From Clostridiales bacterium UBA7573 (lineage in GTDB: Bacteria > Bacillota > Clostridia > Oscillospirales > CAG-272), in contig DLLB01000048.1 of the NCBI GenBank assembly GCA_002477905.1, positions 1 through 7,348 on the forward strand: 7,348 nt of DNA. The letters run 5' to 3'. Positions 1 through 5,827 of the stretch are shown here, piece after piece. A program made the translations under genes and the position numbers. Positions within the stretch are counted from its first letter, which is position 1, and each line of letters opens with the position of its first letter. The notes under the pieces are model-generated. The model saw only the letters and a program-made list of their open reading frames with translations. It was not told the DNA's origin and made no database searches.

Positions 1-2039
1 GGGAGCATCTCGTACAGATTCAGAACCAGCGGAATGCCGATGGTGCCGCGCGGACCTTTTTTCGGTTGATAAGCGGCAAGTAACTGGCGCTTGTAAGCGT
101 AAAGGTTGTATTTCTGCGCCTCACCGGAGCCGCTTTGTCCGCTGACAGGTTTTTCACAGCGGTTCCCGCCGATGTAACGCCGCCCGCCGTCAAAGGTATT
201 GATGGTAAGCGCGCAATGATTCTGACAGCCGTTACAGGGCACGGTACGCACCGTGTGCGTAAAGGTACGCAGGGCGTCACGGGAGAGAAGCGTACTTTTC
301 GGACAGTGTAATTCCTGTGCGTAGATTGCCGCACCATAAGCGCCCATCAATCCCGCGATGTTCGGACGCACGACGTTCTGCCCGATTTCCTGCTCAAAAG
401 CGCGCAGGACCGCGTCGTTGAGGAATGTCCCCCCTTGCACGACAATGTGCTTGCCGAGCCGCGCGGCATCCGCTGTGCGAATGACCTTGTATAAAGCGTT
501 TTTGACGACGCTGATCGACAGCCCCGCCGAGATATTTTCCATCGTTGCGCCGTCTTTTTGCGCCTGCTTGACCGAGGAATTCATGAATACGGTACACCGC
601 GAGCCAAGATCGACCGGACGATCTCCGAACAAGCCCATTTTGGCGAATTCCGCGATACTCTTTCCCCATGCGCCGGCAAAGGTTTGTAAGAACGAACCGC
701 ATCCGGAGGAGCAGGCTTCGTTCAGAAAAATATTGTCTACGGTACCGTTGCGGATCTGGAAGCATTTGATGTCCTGCCCGCCGATGTCGATGATAAAATC
801 GACGTCGGGTTCAAACTGATGGGCGGCTTCAAAGTGTGCCATGGTTTCCACAATGCCGCCGTCCATGGAAAAAGCACTGCGGATCATGTCCTCGCCATAG
901 CCGGTTACAGCAGAGCCACATACCCGCGCATGCGGAAATTGGTCATAAAAATCTTCTAAAAACGAGCGTACAATCGGAATGGGATTGCCGCCGTTCTGCT
1001 GATAGCGGGAGAACAGGATCTGTCGATCTGCCGTGATTACCACGCCTTTGACCGTAGTGGAACCTGCGTCAATTCCGATGTAGACATCGTTTGCAAAGTC
1101 CGGATCGTAAGGGAGTGTTTCCACACGATGTGCCGTGTGTCGCGCGCAGAATGCGTCATAGTCCGCCTGCGAAGCGAACAGGGGCGGACAGCAGGCATAG
1201 CCGCCGTTTCCGGCATAAGCCCGCGCTTTTTCAATCAGTTCCGACAAGGAGAATTGCCGTTTTGCCAAAAGCGCCGCGCCATAAGCAACAAAAAGCAGAG
1301 AATGCTCCGGACAAAGTCCGTTCAATCCTAAGGTCCGATCAAAACTGTTCCGCAATTCTGAGAAAAACGTCAGCGGACCGCCGAGGTAAACGACGTTCCC
1401 CGTAATCGGACGCCCTTGTGCAAGTCCGGCGATCGTTTGGTTGACCACCGCGTCGAAAATACTTGCCGCAACGTCCGTTTTTTTGGCACCTTGATTTAGT
1501 AGCGGCTGAATATCGGATTTTGCGAAAACACCGCAACGGGATGCAATGGTGTAGATCTTTTCATGGCTTTTTGCAAGTGCGTCCAGTTCGTCTGCACTGA
1601 CGTTCAGCAAGGTCGCCATCTGATCTATGAACGCGCCGGTGCCGCCGGCGCAGGAACCGTTCATCCGCACTTCCAGATTGTCCGTCTTTCTGCCGTCTGC
1701 GTGCATGGCGGTGAAAAAGAGAATCTTTGCATCTTCCCCGCCCAGCTCAATTACTACATCCGTATCCGGAAGCAGATGCTTGACTGCGGCACGCGTTGCA
1801 TAGACTTCTTGAATAAAATCCACGCCGCACTGTTCGGCAAGCCCCATCCCGGCGGAACCGGAAATGGCAATTTCGGCGTCGGAGAGGGCGAGGGTGTCCC
1901 GGATCTCCGTTAACAGTGCCGCTGTTTTCTCTGTGATCTGCGAGAGGTGTCGTTCATATTTGGAAAAGATGATTTGCGCGTTGTCGTCAAGTACCACGGC
2001 TTTGATGGTGGTAGAACCGATGTCAAGTGCAATTTTCAT
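1..2039 (-). CDS. Giant 2-hydroxyacyl-CoA dehydratase activase-like protein (BadF/BadG/HgdC type), tandem ASKHA modules, C-terminus outside window
   Basis: The reading frame is open from ATG 2039 to the left edge, giving 679 residues without a stop. Two ASKHA ATPase modules are visible. Module 1 has the phosphate loop DIGSTT (6-11), GGEDAK (100-105), NGSCAGGTG (127-135), SRCGVFAKSD (167-176) and GGPLTF (220-225). Module 2 starts at about 320 with DAGSTT (324-329), GGQDIK (420-425), NEACSSGCGSF (440-450) and SRCTVF (480-485). In HgdC, two cysteines hold a [4Fe-4S] cluster across a homodimer and ATP hydrolysis drives electron transfer to the dehydratase. The equivalent pairs here are C130/C169 and C443/C482, each 39 residues apart. 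A Cys cluster follows (C602, C605, C609, C628 in GNRCEK). Next comes GTIGIPLVLNLYEM, which resembles the start of the DUF2229/HgdB-related part of family members that reach about 1,400 residues. GGAG at 2051-2048 lies 8 nt before ATG and fixes the start. The family is secure. The substrate is unknown, and no dehydratase subunit gene lies in the window. Confidence 0.93.
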   Translation of the reverse strand, partial: MKIALDIGSTTIKAVVLDDNAQIIFSKYERHLSQITEKTAALLTEIRDTLALSDAEIAISGSAGMGLAEQCGVDFIQEVYATRAAVKHLLPDTDVVIELGGEDAKILFFTAMHADGRKTDNLEVRMNGSCAGGTGAFIDQMATLLNVSADELDALAKSHEKIYTIASRCGVFAKSDIQPLLNQGAKKTDVAASIFDAVVNQTIAGLAQGRPITGNVVYLGGPLTFFSELRNSFDRTLGLNGLCPEHSLLFVAYGAALLAKRQFSLSELIEKARAYAGNGGYACCPPLFASQADYDAFCARHTAHRVETLPYDPDFANDVYIGIDAGSTTVKGVVITADRQILFSRYQQNGGNPIPIVRSFLEDFYDQFPHARVCGSAVTGYGEDMIRSAFSMDGGIVETMAHFEAAHQFEPDVDFIIDIGGQDIKCFQIRNGTVDNIFLNEACSSGCGSFLQTFAGAWGKSIAEFAKMGLFGDRPVDLGSRCTVFMNSSVKQAQKDGATMENISAGLSISVVKNALYKVIRTADAARLGKHIVVQGGTFLNDAVLRAFEQEIGQNVVRPNIAGLMGAYGAAIYAQELHCPKSTLLSRDALRTFTHTVRTVPCNGCQNHCALTINTFDGGRRYIGGNRCEKPVSGQSGSGEAQKYNLYAYKRQLLAAYQPKKGPRGTIGIPLVLNLYEML

Positions 2040-2277
2040 AGGTAAAACTCCGTATCTTTTGCGGCGCGTATGCACCGTATCGCTCATTCCATAATATATT
2101 ATTATAAGTTAGAACGCAAAAAAACGCAAGAGGGTAATGCAAAAATTCAAGGTTCTTTAACAAAGACGGAAAAAACAGATTTTTCGGTAAAAAGCTGGAA
2201 GGCGTTGCGGTTCCTTTTGCGATGCCAAAAGATCTGCCGGATACCGGCATACAGAGATTGCATAGGAGGGATGCACT
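2040..2277. other. Divergent intergenic region between activase and dipeptidase genes
   Basis: This 238-nt gap separates two divergently transcribed genes. It holds the activase promoter and RBS on the minus strand. On the plus strand it holds the strong RBS AGGAGGG (2264-2270). I could not find a convincing plus-strand promoter for the dipeptidase. A small perfect hairpin, TGCCGG-ATA-CCGGCA (2235-2249), sits 15 nt before the RBS and lacks a T-tract, so it is not a terminator. It could lie in the leader mRNA. Confidence 0.6.
2101..2129 (-). promoter_or_regulatory. Sigma-70-type promoter for the activase gene
   Basis: On the minus strand, TTGCGT (2129-2124) and TATAAT (2106-2101) are separated by 17 nt. 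The predicted transcription start is near 2094, about 55 nt before ATG 2039. The -10 is a perfect consensus and the -35 matches 4 of 6 positions. AACGCAA occurs twice in direct orientation at 2113-2119 and 2123-2129, exactly one helical turn apart and overlapping the -35. A 12-bp AT palindrome (2091-2102) overlaps the end of the -10 and the start site. These could be regulator sites or simple base composition. Confidence 0.65.
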
Positions 2278-3225
2278 TTGCAGTATATGGATTTACATTG
2301 CGACTGGTTGTCCCGCGCTTGCGCGGAAAAAGAACCGGTTTCCTTAGAGCGCGCGCCGACGATGCATGTGGATTTGGAACGCCTGCGGGCAGGAGCATGT
2401 GAGGCACAGGTGTTTGCGGTGTTTACCGACTGTGCCAGATCAGAGAATCCGCTTGGGGAAGCACTGCGGCAGATCGGCAGATTTCAAGAAGCCTTGCAGA
2501 CTTATCCGCATTGGATTGCTTTCGCGCAGAATGCTGCGCAAATTGCAGAAAACCGCCGTCTTGGACGGATCAGTGCGTTATTATCGTTAGAGGATGCAGG
2601 CGTGGTAGGAACCTGCGTGCAAGCGTTGCCATCCTTATTTGCACTTGGCGTGCGGATGATGAGTCTGACCTGGAATCGGAAAAACGCGCTTGCCGCACCA
2701 AACCATGTCGCACAGAACCAACCGGATGTTACGCCGGCTTTGACCGATGCGGGCAGAGAAGCGGTCGCGCTTGCCAACCGTTACGGGGTATTACTGGATG
2801 TGTCCCATCTTTCTGACGGATGCTTTTATGAATTGCTCAAAGAAACACCGCTCCCCGTGCTTGCCAGTCATTCCAATGCGCGGAGTATTTGTCCGCATGT
2901 GCGGAATCTGACGGATGATATGATCTATAAAATTGCAGTGCGCGGTGGCGTGATCGGGCTGAATTTTTATCCGCCGTTTCTTGGCGGGGACGGGGATCTT
3001 GCCATGATTTGTGCGCATGCGCGGCACATTGCCAAAATCGGAGGAGCGGCGTGTCTTGCCATTGGCAGTGACTATGACGGCTTTACCGATCCGCCTGCCA
3101 TTCCCGATCCCGCTTCCATGCCGCTTCTTGCGGATGCTTTGCAGAAAAGCGGCTTCGCCGCTTCCGAAGTCCGCGGTATTTTCGGAGAAAATTTTCGTCG
3201 GCTGTTGCGGGAAATTGCAGGATAA
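2278..3225 (+). CDS. M19 family (membrane dipeptidase/renal dipeptidase type) peptidase
   Basis: The product is 315 residues, a usual length for bacterial M19 enzymes, which are binuclear zinc dipeptidases of the amidohydrolase fold acting on dipeptides, often with a D-residue at the second position. Visible family residues, aligned by eye with human renal dipeptidase, are H7 and D9 (LHCDW), E105 (SLEDAG), H177 (LDVSHLSD), H198 (ASHSNAR), R209 and the GSDYDG motif (263-268). LTWNRKN (130-136) and a closing GENFRRLL (303-310) are also typical. All expected metal ligands are present, so the enzyme should be active. There is no signal peptide or lipobox, so it is probably cytoplasmic. The start is TTG 2278, placed 7 nt after AGGAGGG (2264-2270). 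The first in-frame ATG (2287) would be 16 nt away, and ATG 2271 is out of frame. The gene appears monocistronic and is followed by terminators. Its natural substrate (peptidoglycan-derived or dietary dipeptides) cannot be read from the sequence. Confidence 0.93.
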   Translation: MQYMDLHCDWLSRACAEKEPVSLERAPTMHVDLERLRAGACEAQVFAVFTDCARSENPLGEALRQIGRFQEALQTYPHWIAFAQNAAQIAENRRLGRISALLSLEDAGVVGTCVQALPSLFALGVRMMSLTWNRKNALAAPNHVAQNQPDVTPALTDAGREAVALANRYGVLLDVSHLSDGCFYELLKETPLPVLASHSNARSICPHVRNLTDDMIYKIAVRGGVIGLNFYPPFLGGDGDLAMICAHARHIAKIGGAACLAIGSDYDGFTDPPAIPDPASMPLLADALQKSGFAASEVRGIFGENFRRLLREIAG

Positions 3226-3248
3226 CCGGACAGATCCGGAAATTTTTT
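3226..3248 (+). terminator. Weak candidate terminator directly after the dipeptidase stop
   Basis: CCGGA (3226-3230), loop CAGA, TCCGG (3235-3239), then AAA and six T (3243-3248). The stem is only 5 bp and three A separate it from the T-run. It probably plays a minor part beside the much stronger hairpin just downstream. Confidence 0.35.
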
Positions 3249-3255
3249 GTGTTCA

Positions 3256-3299
3256 AAAAGGCACGGCATCGGTTTTTCAAAACCGATGCCGTGCCTTTT
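3256..3299. terminator. Bidirectional rho-independent terminator between convergent genes
   Basis: Perfect 21-nt arms at 3256-3276 and 3279-3299 (GGCACGGCATCGG core flanked by A4/T4) are separated by only 2 nt, so the innermost A/T pairs form the loop. The A-run on one side and T-run on the other let it terminate both the dipeptidase transcript (plus) and the HMA gene transcript (minus). It starts 30 nt after the dipeptidase stop and 27 nt after the HMA stop. Confidence 0.88.
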
Positions 3300-3326
3300 G
3301 CCGTTTGCATTTGTGTGCTGTTTTTC

Positions 3327-3590
3327 TCAGGACTTGCCAAACAATCCGCCAAAGAAGCCTTTTTTCTCATAGGGTTCGGAGGAAACGGCGGTCAGCGTAT
3401 AGCCTGTCTTGGTAATCGCGTCTCTTAATTTCTGCTCGTCCAGCGGTTGTTCGCTTAAAATTTCTGTTTTTTTATCCTTATGCGAGGACGAAACTTTTTT
3501 TACGTCGAAATTGTTCCGGATGACATCGTTTATGTGCGATTCGCACATGCCACATGCCATGCCTTCAATGCCAAGCGTTGTTTTAATCAT
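3327..3590 (-). CDS. Small heavy-metal-associated (HMA) domain protein, probable metallochaperone
   Basis: The product is an 87-residue soluble protein. The HMA metal-binding loop reads GMACGMC (10-16), with C13 and C16 as the CxxC pair that binds Cu(I) or a similar soft metal in this fold. The rest follows the ferredoxin-like HMA pattern: beta strand 2-8, helix 15-26, a Lys/Ser-rich stretch 31-41, helix 50-61 and a final strand 64-70. After the domain comes a short tail, EPYEKKGFFGGLFGKS, with a Gly/Phe-rich end. I recall similar stand-alone proteins in Clostridia. ATG 3590 is preferred because GGAGGG (3602-3597) lies 6 nt before it. The ATG at 3596 directly abuts that RBS, and the longer open frame to 3848 would cross the promoter. 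No copper ATPase or repressor gene is adjacent. The metal and partner are inferred, not shown. The cluster could also serve as a regulatory metal sensor. Confidence 0.88.
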   Translation of the reverse strand: MIKTTLGIEGMACGMCESHINDVIRNNFDVKKVSSSHKDKKTEILSEQPLDEQKLRDAITKTGYTLTAVSSEPYEKKGFFGGLFGKS

Positions 3591-3629
3591 AAACATCCCT
3601 CCACAATTCAATCTATTCCAGCATGCCCC

Positions 3630-3648
3630 GTATGAAACGGATTCATAC
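3630..3648. promoter_or_regulatory. Perfect dyad in the HMA gene leader, candidate operator
   Basis: GTATGAA (3630-3636), 5-nt spacer ACGGA, TTCATAC (3642-3648). It lies just downstream of the predicted start site (about 3656) of the HMA gene and some 40 nt before its ATG. This is a good place for a repressor to block transcription. It does not match the CopY box (TACAnnTGTA) or Fur/PerR-type boxes that I know. Confidence 0.45.
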
Positions 3649-3662
3649 CGGACAACATAATT

Positions 3663-3691
3663 AGTGTAGTGTTTGTTTTGCGTAAAGTCAA
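3663..3691 (-). promoter_or_regulatory. Sigma-70-type promoter for the HMA gene
   Basis: On the minus strand, TTGACT (3691-3686) and TACACT (3668-3663) are spaced by 17 nt. The predicted start is near 3656, giving a leader of about 66 nt. Between this promoter and the next one (3692-3791), about 100 nt, I see no further recognisable element. Confidence 0.65.
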
Positions 3692-3791
3692 GGGATTTCA
3701 AAGAAAAGTTACAAAAAATGCAACTTGCCGACACGAAAATAGACCGCAGTTTTTTAAGCACGACCGCTGCCGTCAAAATCCGCGGTATTGC

Positions 3792-3820
3792 TTGACAATT
3801 TGCAAATTTCATGCTAAAAT
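3792..3820 (+). promoter_or_regulatory. Strong sigma-70 promoter for the fucO-like gene with palindrome in spacer
   Basis: TTGACA (3792-3797) and TAAAAT (3815-3820) are 17 nt apart, with an extended -10 TG at 3812-3813. The perfect 12-bp palindrome AATTTGCAAATT (3797-3808) starts on the last base of the -35 and fills the first part of the spacer, a classic operator position. A second dyad, GGATC-ACA-GATCC (3827-3839), lies at the predicted start site. A regulator may use either one. Neither matches the Rex consensus. Confidence 0.75.
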
Positions 3821-3868
3821 AAATTTGGATCACAGATCCGATTTTCAAAAAACAGGAGGAATCTGATT

Positions 3869-5017
3869 ATGGCAAATCGTTTTGTACTCAATGAAACCAG
3901 CTATCACGGCAAAGGTGCGATCAAGGAGATTGCCACCGAAATCAAGGCGCGCGGTTTTGCGAAAGCCTTTGTCTGCTCCGATCCTGATCTTGTGAAATTT
4001 GGTGTGACCGCAAAAGTCACGGATATTCTGGACGCGGAAAAAATCCCGTATACGCTATACAGCAATATCAAACCGAATCCGACCATTGAAAATGTGCAGA
4101 CCGGTGTTGCGGCGTTTACACAGAGCGGTGCGGATTGCATTGTCGCCATCGGCGGCGGTTCCTCTATGGATACCGCAAAAGCCATTGGCATCATCATCAA
4201 AAATCCGGAATTTGCGGATGTGCGCTCCTTAGAGGGCGTTGCGCCGACCAAGCATAAATGCGTACCGATCATTGCCGTACCGACCACTGCGGGAACTGCG
4301 GCGGAAGTCACGATCAATTATGTCATTACGGACGCGGAGAAAAATCGGAAAATGGTGTGCGTGGACGTGCATGACATTCCGGTCGTCGCCGTTGTGGATC
4401 CGGATATGATGAGCACTATGCCGAAAGGATTGACCGCCGCAACCGGCATGGACGCGCTGACGCATGCGATTGAGGGCTATATTACGGTAGGCGCATGGGA
4501 AATGAGCGATATGTTCCATCTGAAAGCCATTGAATTGATCTCCAAGCATCTGCGCGGTGCGGTTGCCGGTACGCCGGAAGGCAGAGAAGGCATGGCACTC
4601 GGACAGTATATTGCCGGCATGGGCTTTTCCAATGTGGGATTGGGCATTGTGCATTCCATGGCGCATCCGCTCGGTGCGTTGTATGATACCCCGCACGGCG
4701 TGGCGAACGCCATCATCCTGCCGACCGTGATGGAGTACAACGCGCCAGCGACCGGTGAAAAATACCGTGCGATCGCAACGGCAATGGGCGTGAGCGGAGT
4801 AGACAAAATGACGCTGGAAGAAGCAAGAAAAGCGGCGGTAGATGCTGTGAAGCAGTTGTCTTGCGATGTCGGCATCCCGAAAGATCTGAAAGCGATTGTA
4901 AAACCGGAAGATCTGGATTTCCTTGCACAGTCCGCTTATGACGACGCTTGCCGTCCGGGCAATCCGCGGCAGACATCTGTGGCGGAGATCAAGGCATTGT
5001 ATCAGTCCTTGCTGTAA
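3869..5017 (+). CDS. fucO: Iron-dependent alcohol dehydrogenase, FucO-like lactaldehyde reductase / 1,2-propanediol oxidoreductase
   Basis: The product is 382 residues, the normal length for group III metal-dependent alcohol dehydrogenases. From memory it resembles E. coli FucO end to end: it starts MANRFVLNET and shares NNPEFADVRSLEG-like, PTTAGTAAEVTINYVITD and GMGFSNVGLG segments. Family function: FucO reduces L-lactaldehyde to L-1,2-propanediol with NADH during anaerobic fucose or rhamnose breakdown. The N-terminal dinucleotide-binding half carries GGGSSMDTAKA (95-105). The Fe(II) ligands are D195, H199, H262 and H276, which equal E. coli D196, H200, H263 and H277 after one extra N-terminal residue there. 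AGGAGGA (3854-3860) lies 8 nt before ATG. The gene stands alone between its own promoter and terminator, without fucose or rhamnose genes nearby. Another short-chain diol or aldehyde substrate is therefore possible. Such iron enzymes are usually oxygen-sensitive, which fits an anaerobe. Confidence 0.92.
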   Translation: MANRFVLNETSYHGKGAIKEIATEIKARGFAKAFVCSDPDLVKFGVTAKVTDILDAEKIPYTLYSNIKPNPTIENVQTGVAAFTQSGADCIVAIGGGSSMDTAKAIGIIIKNPEFADVRSLEGVAPTKHKCVPIIAVPTTAGTAAEVTINYVITDAEKNRKMVCVDVHDIPVVAVVDPDMMSTMPKGLTAATGMDALTHAIEGYITVGAWEMSDMFHLKAIELISKHLRGAVAGTPEGREGMALGQYIAGMGFSNVGLGIVHSMAHPLGALYDTPHGVANAIILPTVMEYNAPATGEKYRAIATAMGVSGVDKMTLEEARKAAVDAVKQLSCDVGIPKDLKAIVKPEDLDFLAQSAYDDACRPGNPRQTSVAEIKALYQSLL

Positions 5018-5036
5018 TCCGAAACGGAATATGATC

Positions 5037-5086
5037 AATCCGCGAAAGTGGGGGTTCTCTCTGCTTCCGCGGATTTTTTATTTTTT
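5037..5086 (+). terminator. Rho-independent terminator of the fucO-like gene
   Basis: AATCCGCG (5037-5044) pairs with CGCGGATT (5068-5075), with a further imperfect AAG/CTT extension inward. It is followed by two T6-type runs (T through 5079 and 5081-5086). It begins 20 nt after the stop codon and ends 12 nt before the next promoter's -35, so it insulates the two units. Confidence 0.85.
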
Positions 5087-5098
5087 CAAGAAATGGGA

Positions 5099-5127
5099 TT
5101 GACAAACAGCAGGGAGAATGCTATAAT
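5099..5127 (+). promoter_or_regulatory. Perfect-consensus sigma-70 promoter of the TetR/ABC operon
   Basis: TTGACA (5099-5104), 17-nt spacer, TATAAT (5122-5127), plus an extended -10 TG at 5119-5120. Every consensus position matches. An unregulated promoter of this strength would be very active, which suits tight repression by the first gene of the operon. The predicted start is near 5134. Confidence 0.88.
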
Positions 5128-5133
5128 ACGGAT

Positions 5134-5153
5134 ATGCATCATATGTTATGCAT
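5134..5153. promoter_or_regulatory. Candidate TetR operator at the transcription start
   Basis: ATGCAT (5134-5139), 8-nt spacer containing CATATG, then ATGCAT (5148-5153). The 16-bp core 5136-5151 is an imperfect dyad with 12 of 16 symmetric positions. It begins at the predicted start site, 36 nt before the tetR-like ATG. The placement suits steric blocking by the dimeric repressor encoded next. The assignment is inferred. Confidence 0.45.
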
Positions 5154-5188
5154 TTTATGGTGCAAAACGAAAAACAGGAAGAATCAAT

Positions 5189-5809
5189 ATGCCGCCAAAA
5201 GTGAAATTTACAAAAGAAGAAATTATAGCCGCCGCGGTCGATGTCACCAGAGAAAAAGGAATCGCTGCCGTTACCACACGGGACATTGCGGCAAGGCTGG
5301 GCGTTTCCACGCGCCCGATCTTCACATATTTTCAGTCTATGGACGAGGTGCGTGCCGCGATCCGGCACAGTGCGTGGAACATTTATGAAGAACGCGTTCG
5401 GCAAGGACTGTTACAAAAGATCCCGTTTTTGGGGTTCGGATTGCAATATTTGCAATTTGCAAAAGAAGAACCGCAACTGTACCGGTTGCTGTTTTTATCT
5501 TCTTTGCAAGATGGAAACGGAATGGAAATGATCCGCCATTCGAAAGAATTGGTACGACCGTCATTGATGCAGGTCTATCATATGGACGCGCAGACAGCCG
5601 ATCGGTATTTTCGGGATATGTGGTTGGTTGCACACAGTCTTGCCACGCTGACGGTAACGGATGGATGCTTATACACCGACGCACAGATGCGGGAAATTTT
5701 AACGGAATTCAGTTTGAGCCTCTGCAAAGCGATCAAAGAAATTCCCGGATTTGCGCAAGGAACAGTCGATTATGAACGAGTATTTCGTTCTTTGACAGAA
5801 CCCAAATGA
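5189..5809 (+). CDS. TetR/AcrR-family transcriptional regulator
   Basis: The product is 206 residues, typical for TetR proteins. The N-terminal DNA-binding domain is clear: helix 1 at 8-24 (TKEEIIAAAVDVTREKG) and the helix-turn-helix at about 28-47 (VTTRDIAARLGVSTRPIFTYF), followed by MDEVRAAI. The ligand-binding half includes AKEEPQLYRLLFL (91-103), a pattern I associate with WHG-type TetR C-terminal domains. The effector cannot be predicted. ATG 5189 has AGGAAG (5176-5181) 7 nt upstream. The open frame continues upstream to 5048, but that would run through the terminator and promoter, so the shorter start is right. The ABC ATPase begins 18 nt after the stop, so this is most likely the local repressor of a drug- or toxic-compound-responsive efflux operon. 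Confidence 0.9.
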   Translation: MPPKVKFTKEEIIAAAVDVTREKGIAAVTTRDIAARLGVSTRPIFTYFQSMDEVRAAIRHSAWNIYEERVRQGLLQKIPFLGFGLQYLQFAKEEPQLYRLLFLSSLQDGNGMEMIRHSKELVRPSLMQVYHMDAQTADRYFRDMWLVAHSLATLTVTDGCLYTDAQMREILTEFSLSLCKAIKEIPGFAQGTVDYERVFRSLTEPK

Positions 5810-5827
5810 AATAAGGAGACAGAATCA

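Noticed and set aside
20..1913. Several open frames of 65-153 codons on both strands over the activase gene
   Set aside because: They overlap a continuous 679-codon frame with clear family motifs, and none has a recognisable domain.
2230..2270. Riboswitch or attenuator before the M19 gene
   Set aside because: There is only a 6-bp hairpin, no T-tract and no recognised aptamer core.
2070..2402. Plus-strand 110-codon frame across the divergent intergenic region
   Set aside because: It overlaps the start of the M19 gene in another frame, has no RBS and looks like non-coding translation.
3792..3839. Rex (NADH-sensing) operator on the alcohol dehydrogenase promoter
   Set aside because: The palindromes present do not fit the TTGTTAA-N4-TTAACAA pattern.
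3591..3848. N-terminal extension of the HMA frame to 3848
   Set aside because: It would run across the predicted promoter and leader, and the RBS at 3602-3597 fits ATG 3590.
3669..3866. 65-codon plus-strand frame ending just before the fucO-like start
   Set aside because: It contains the fucO promoter and RBS and has no RBS of its own.
4229..5038. 269-codon minus-strand frame opposite the fucO-like gene
   Set aside because: It is a long antisense shadow with no known motifs and a His/Arg-rich composition typical of reverse-frame reading.
5048..5188. 47-codon upstream extension of the TetR frame
   Set aside because: It includes terminator and promoter sequence, and the RBS supports ATG 5189.
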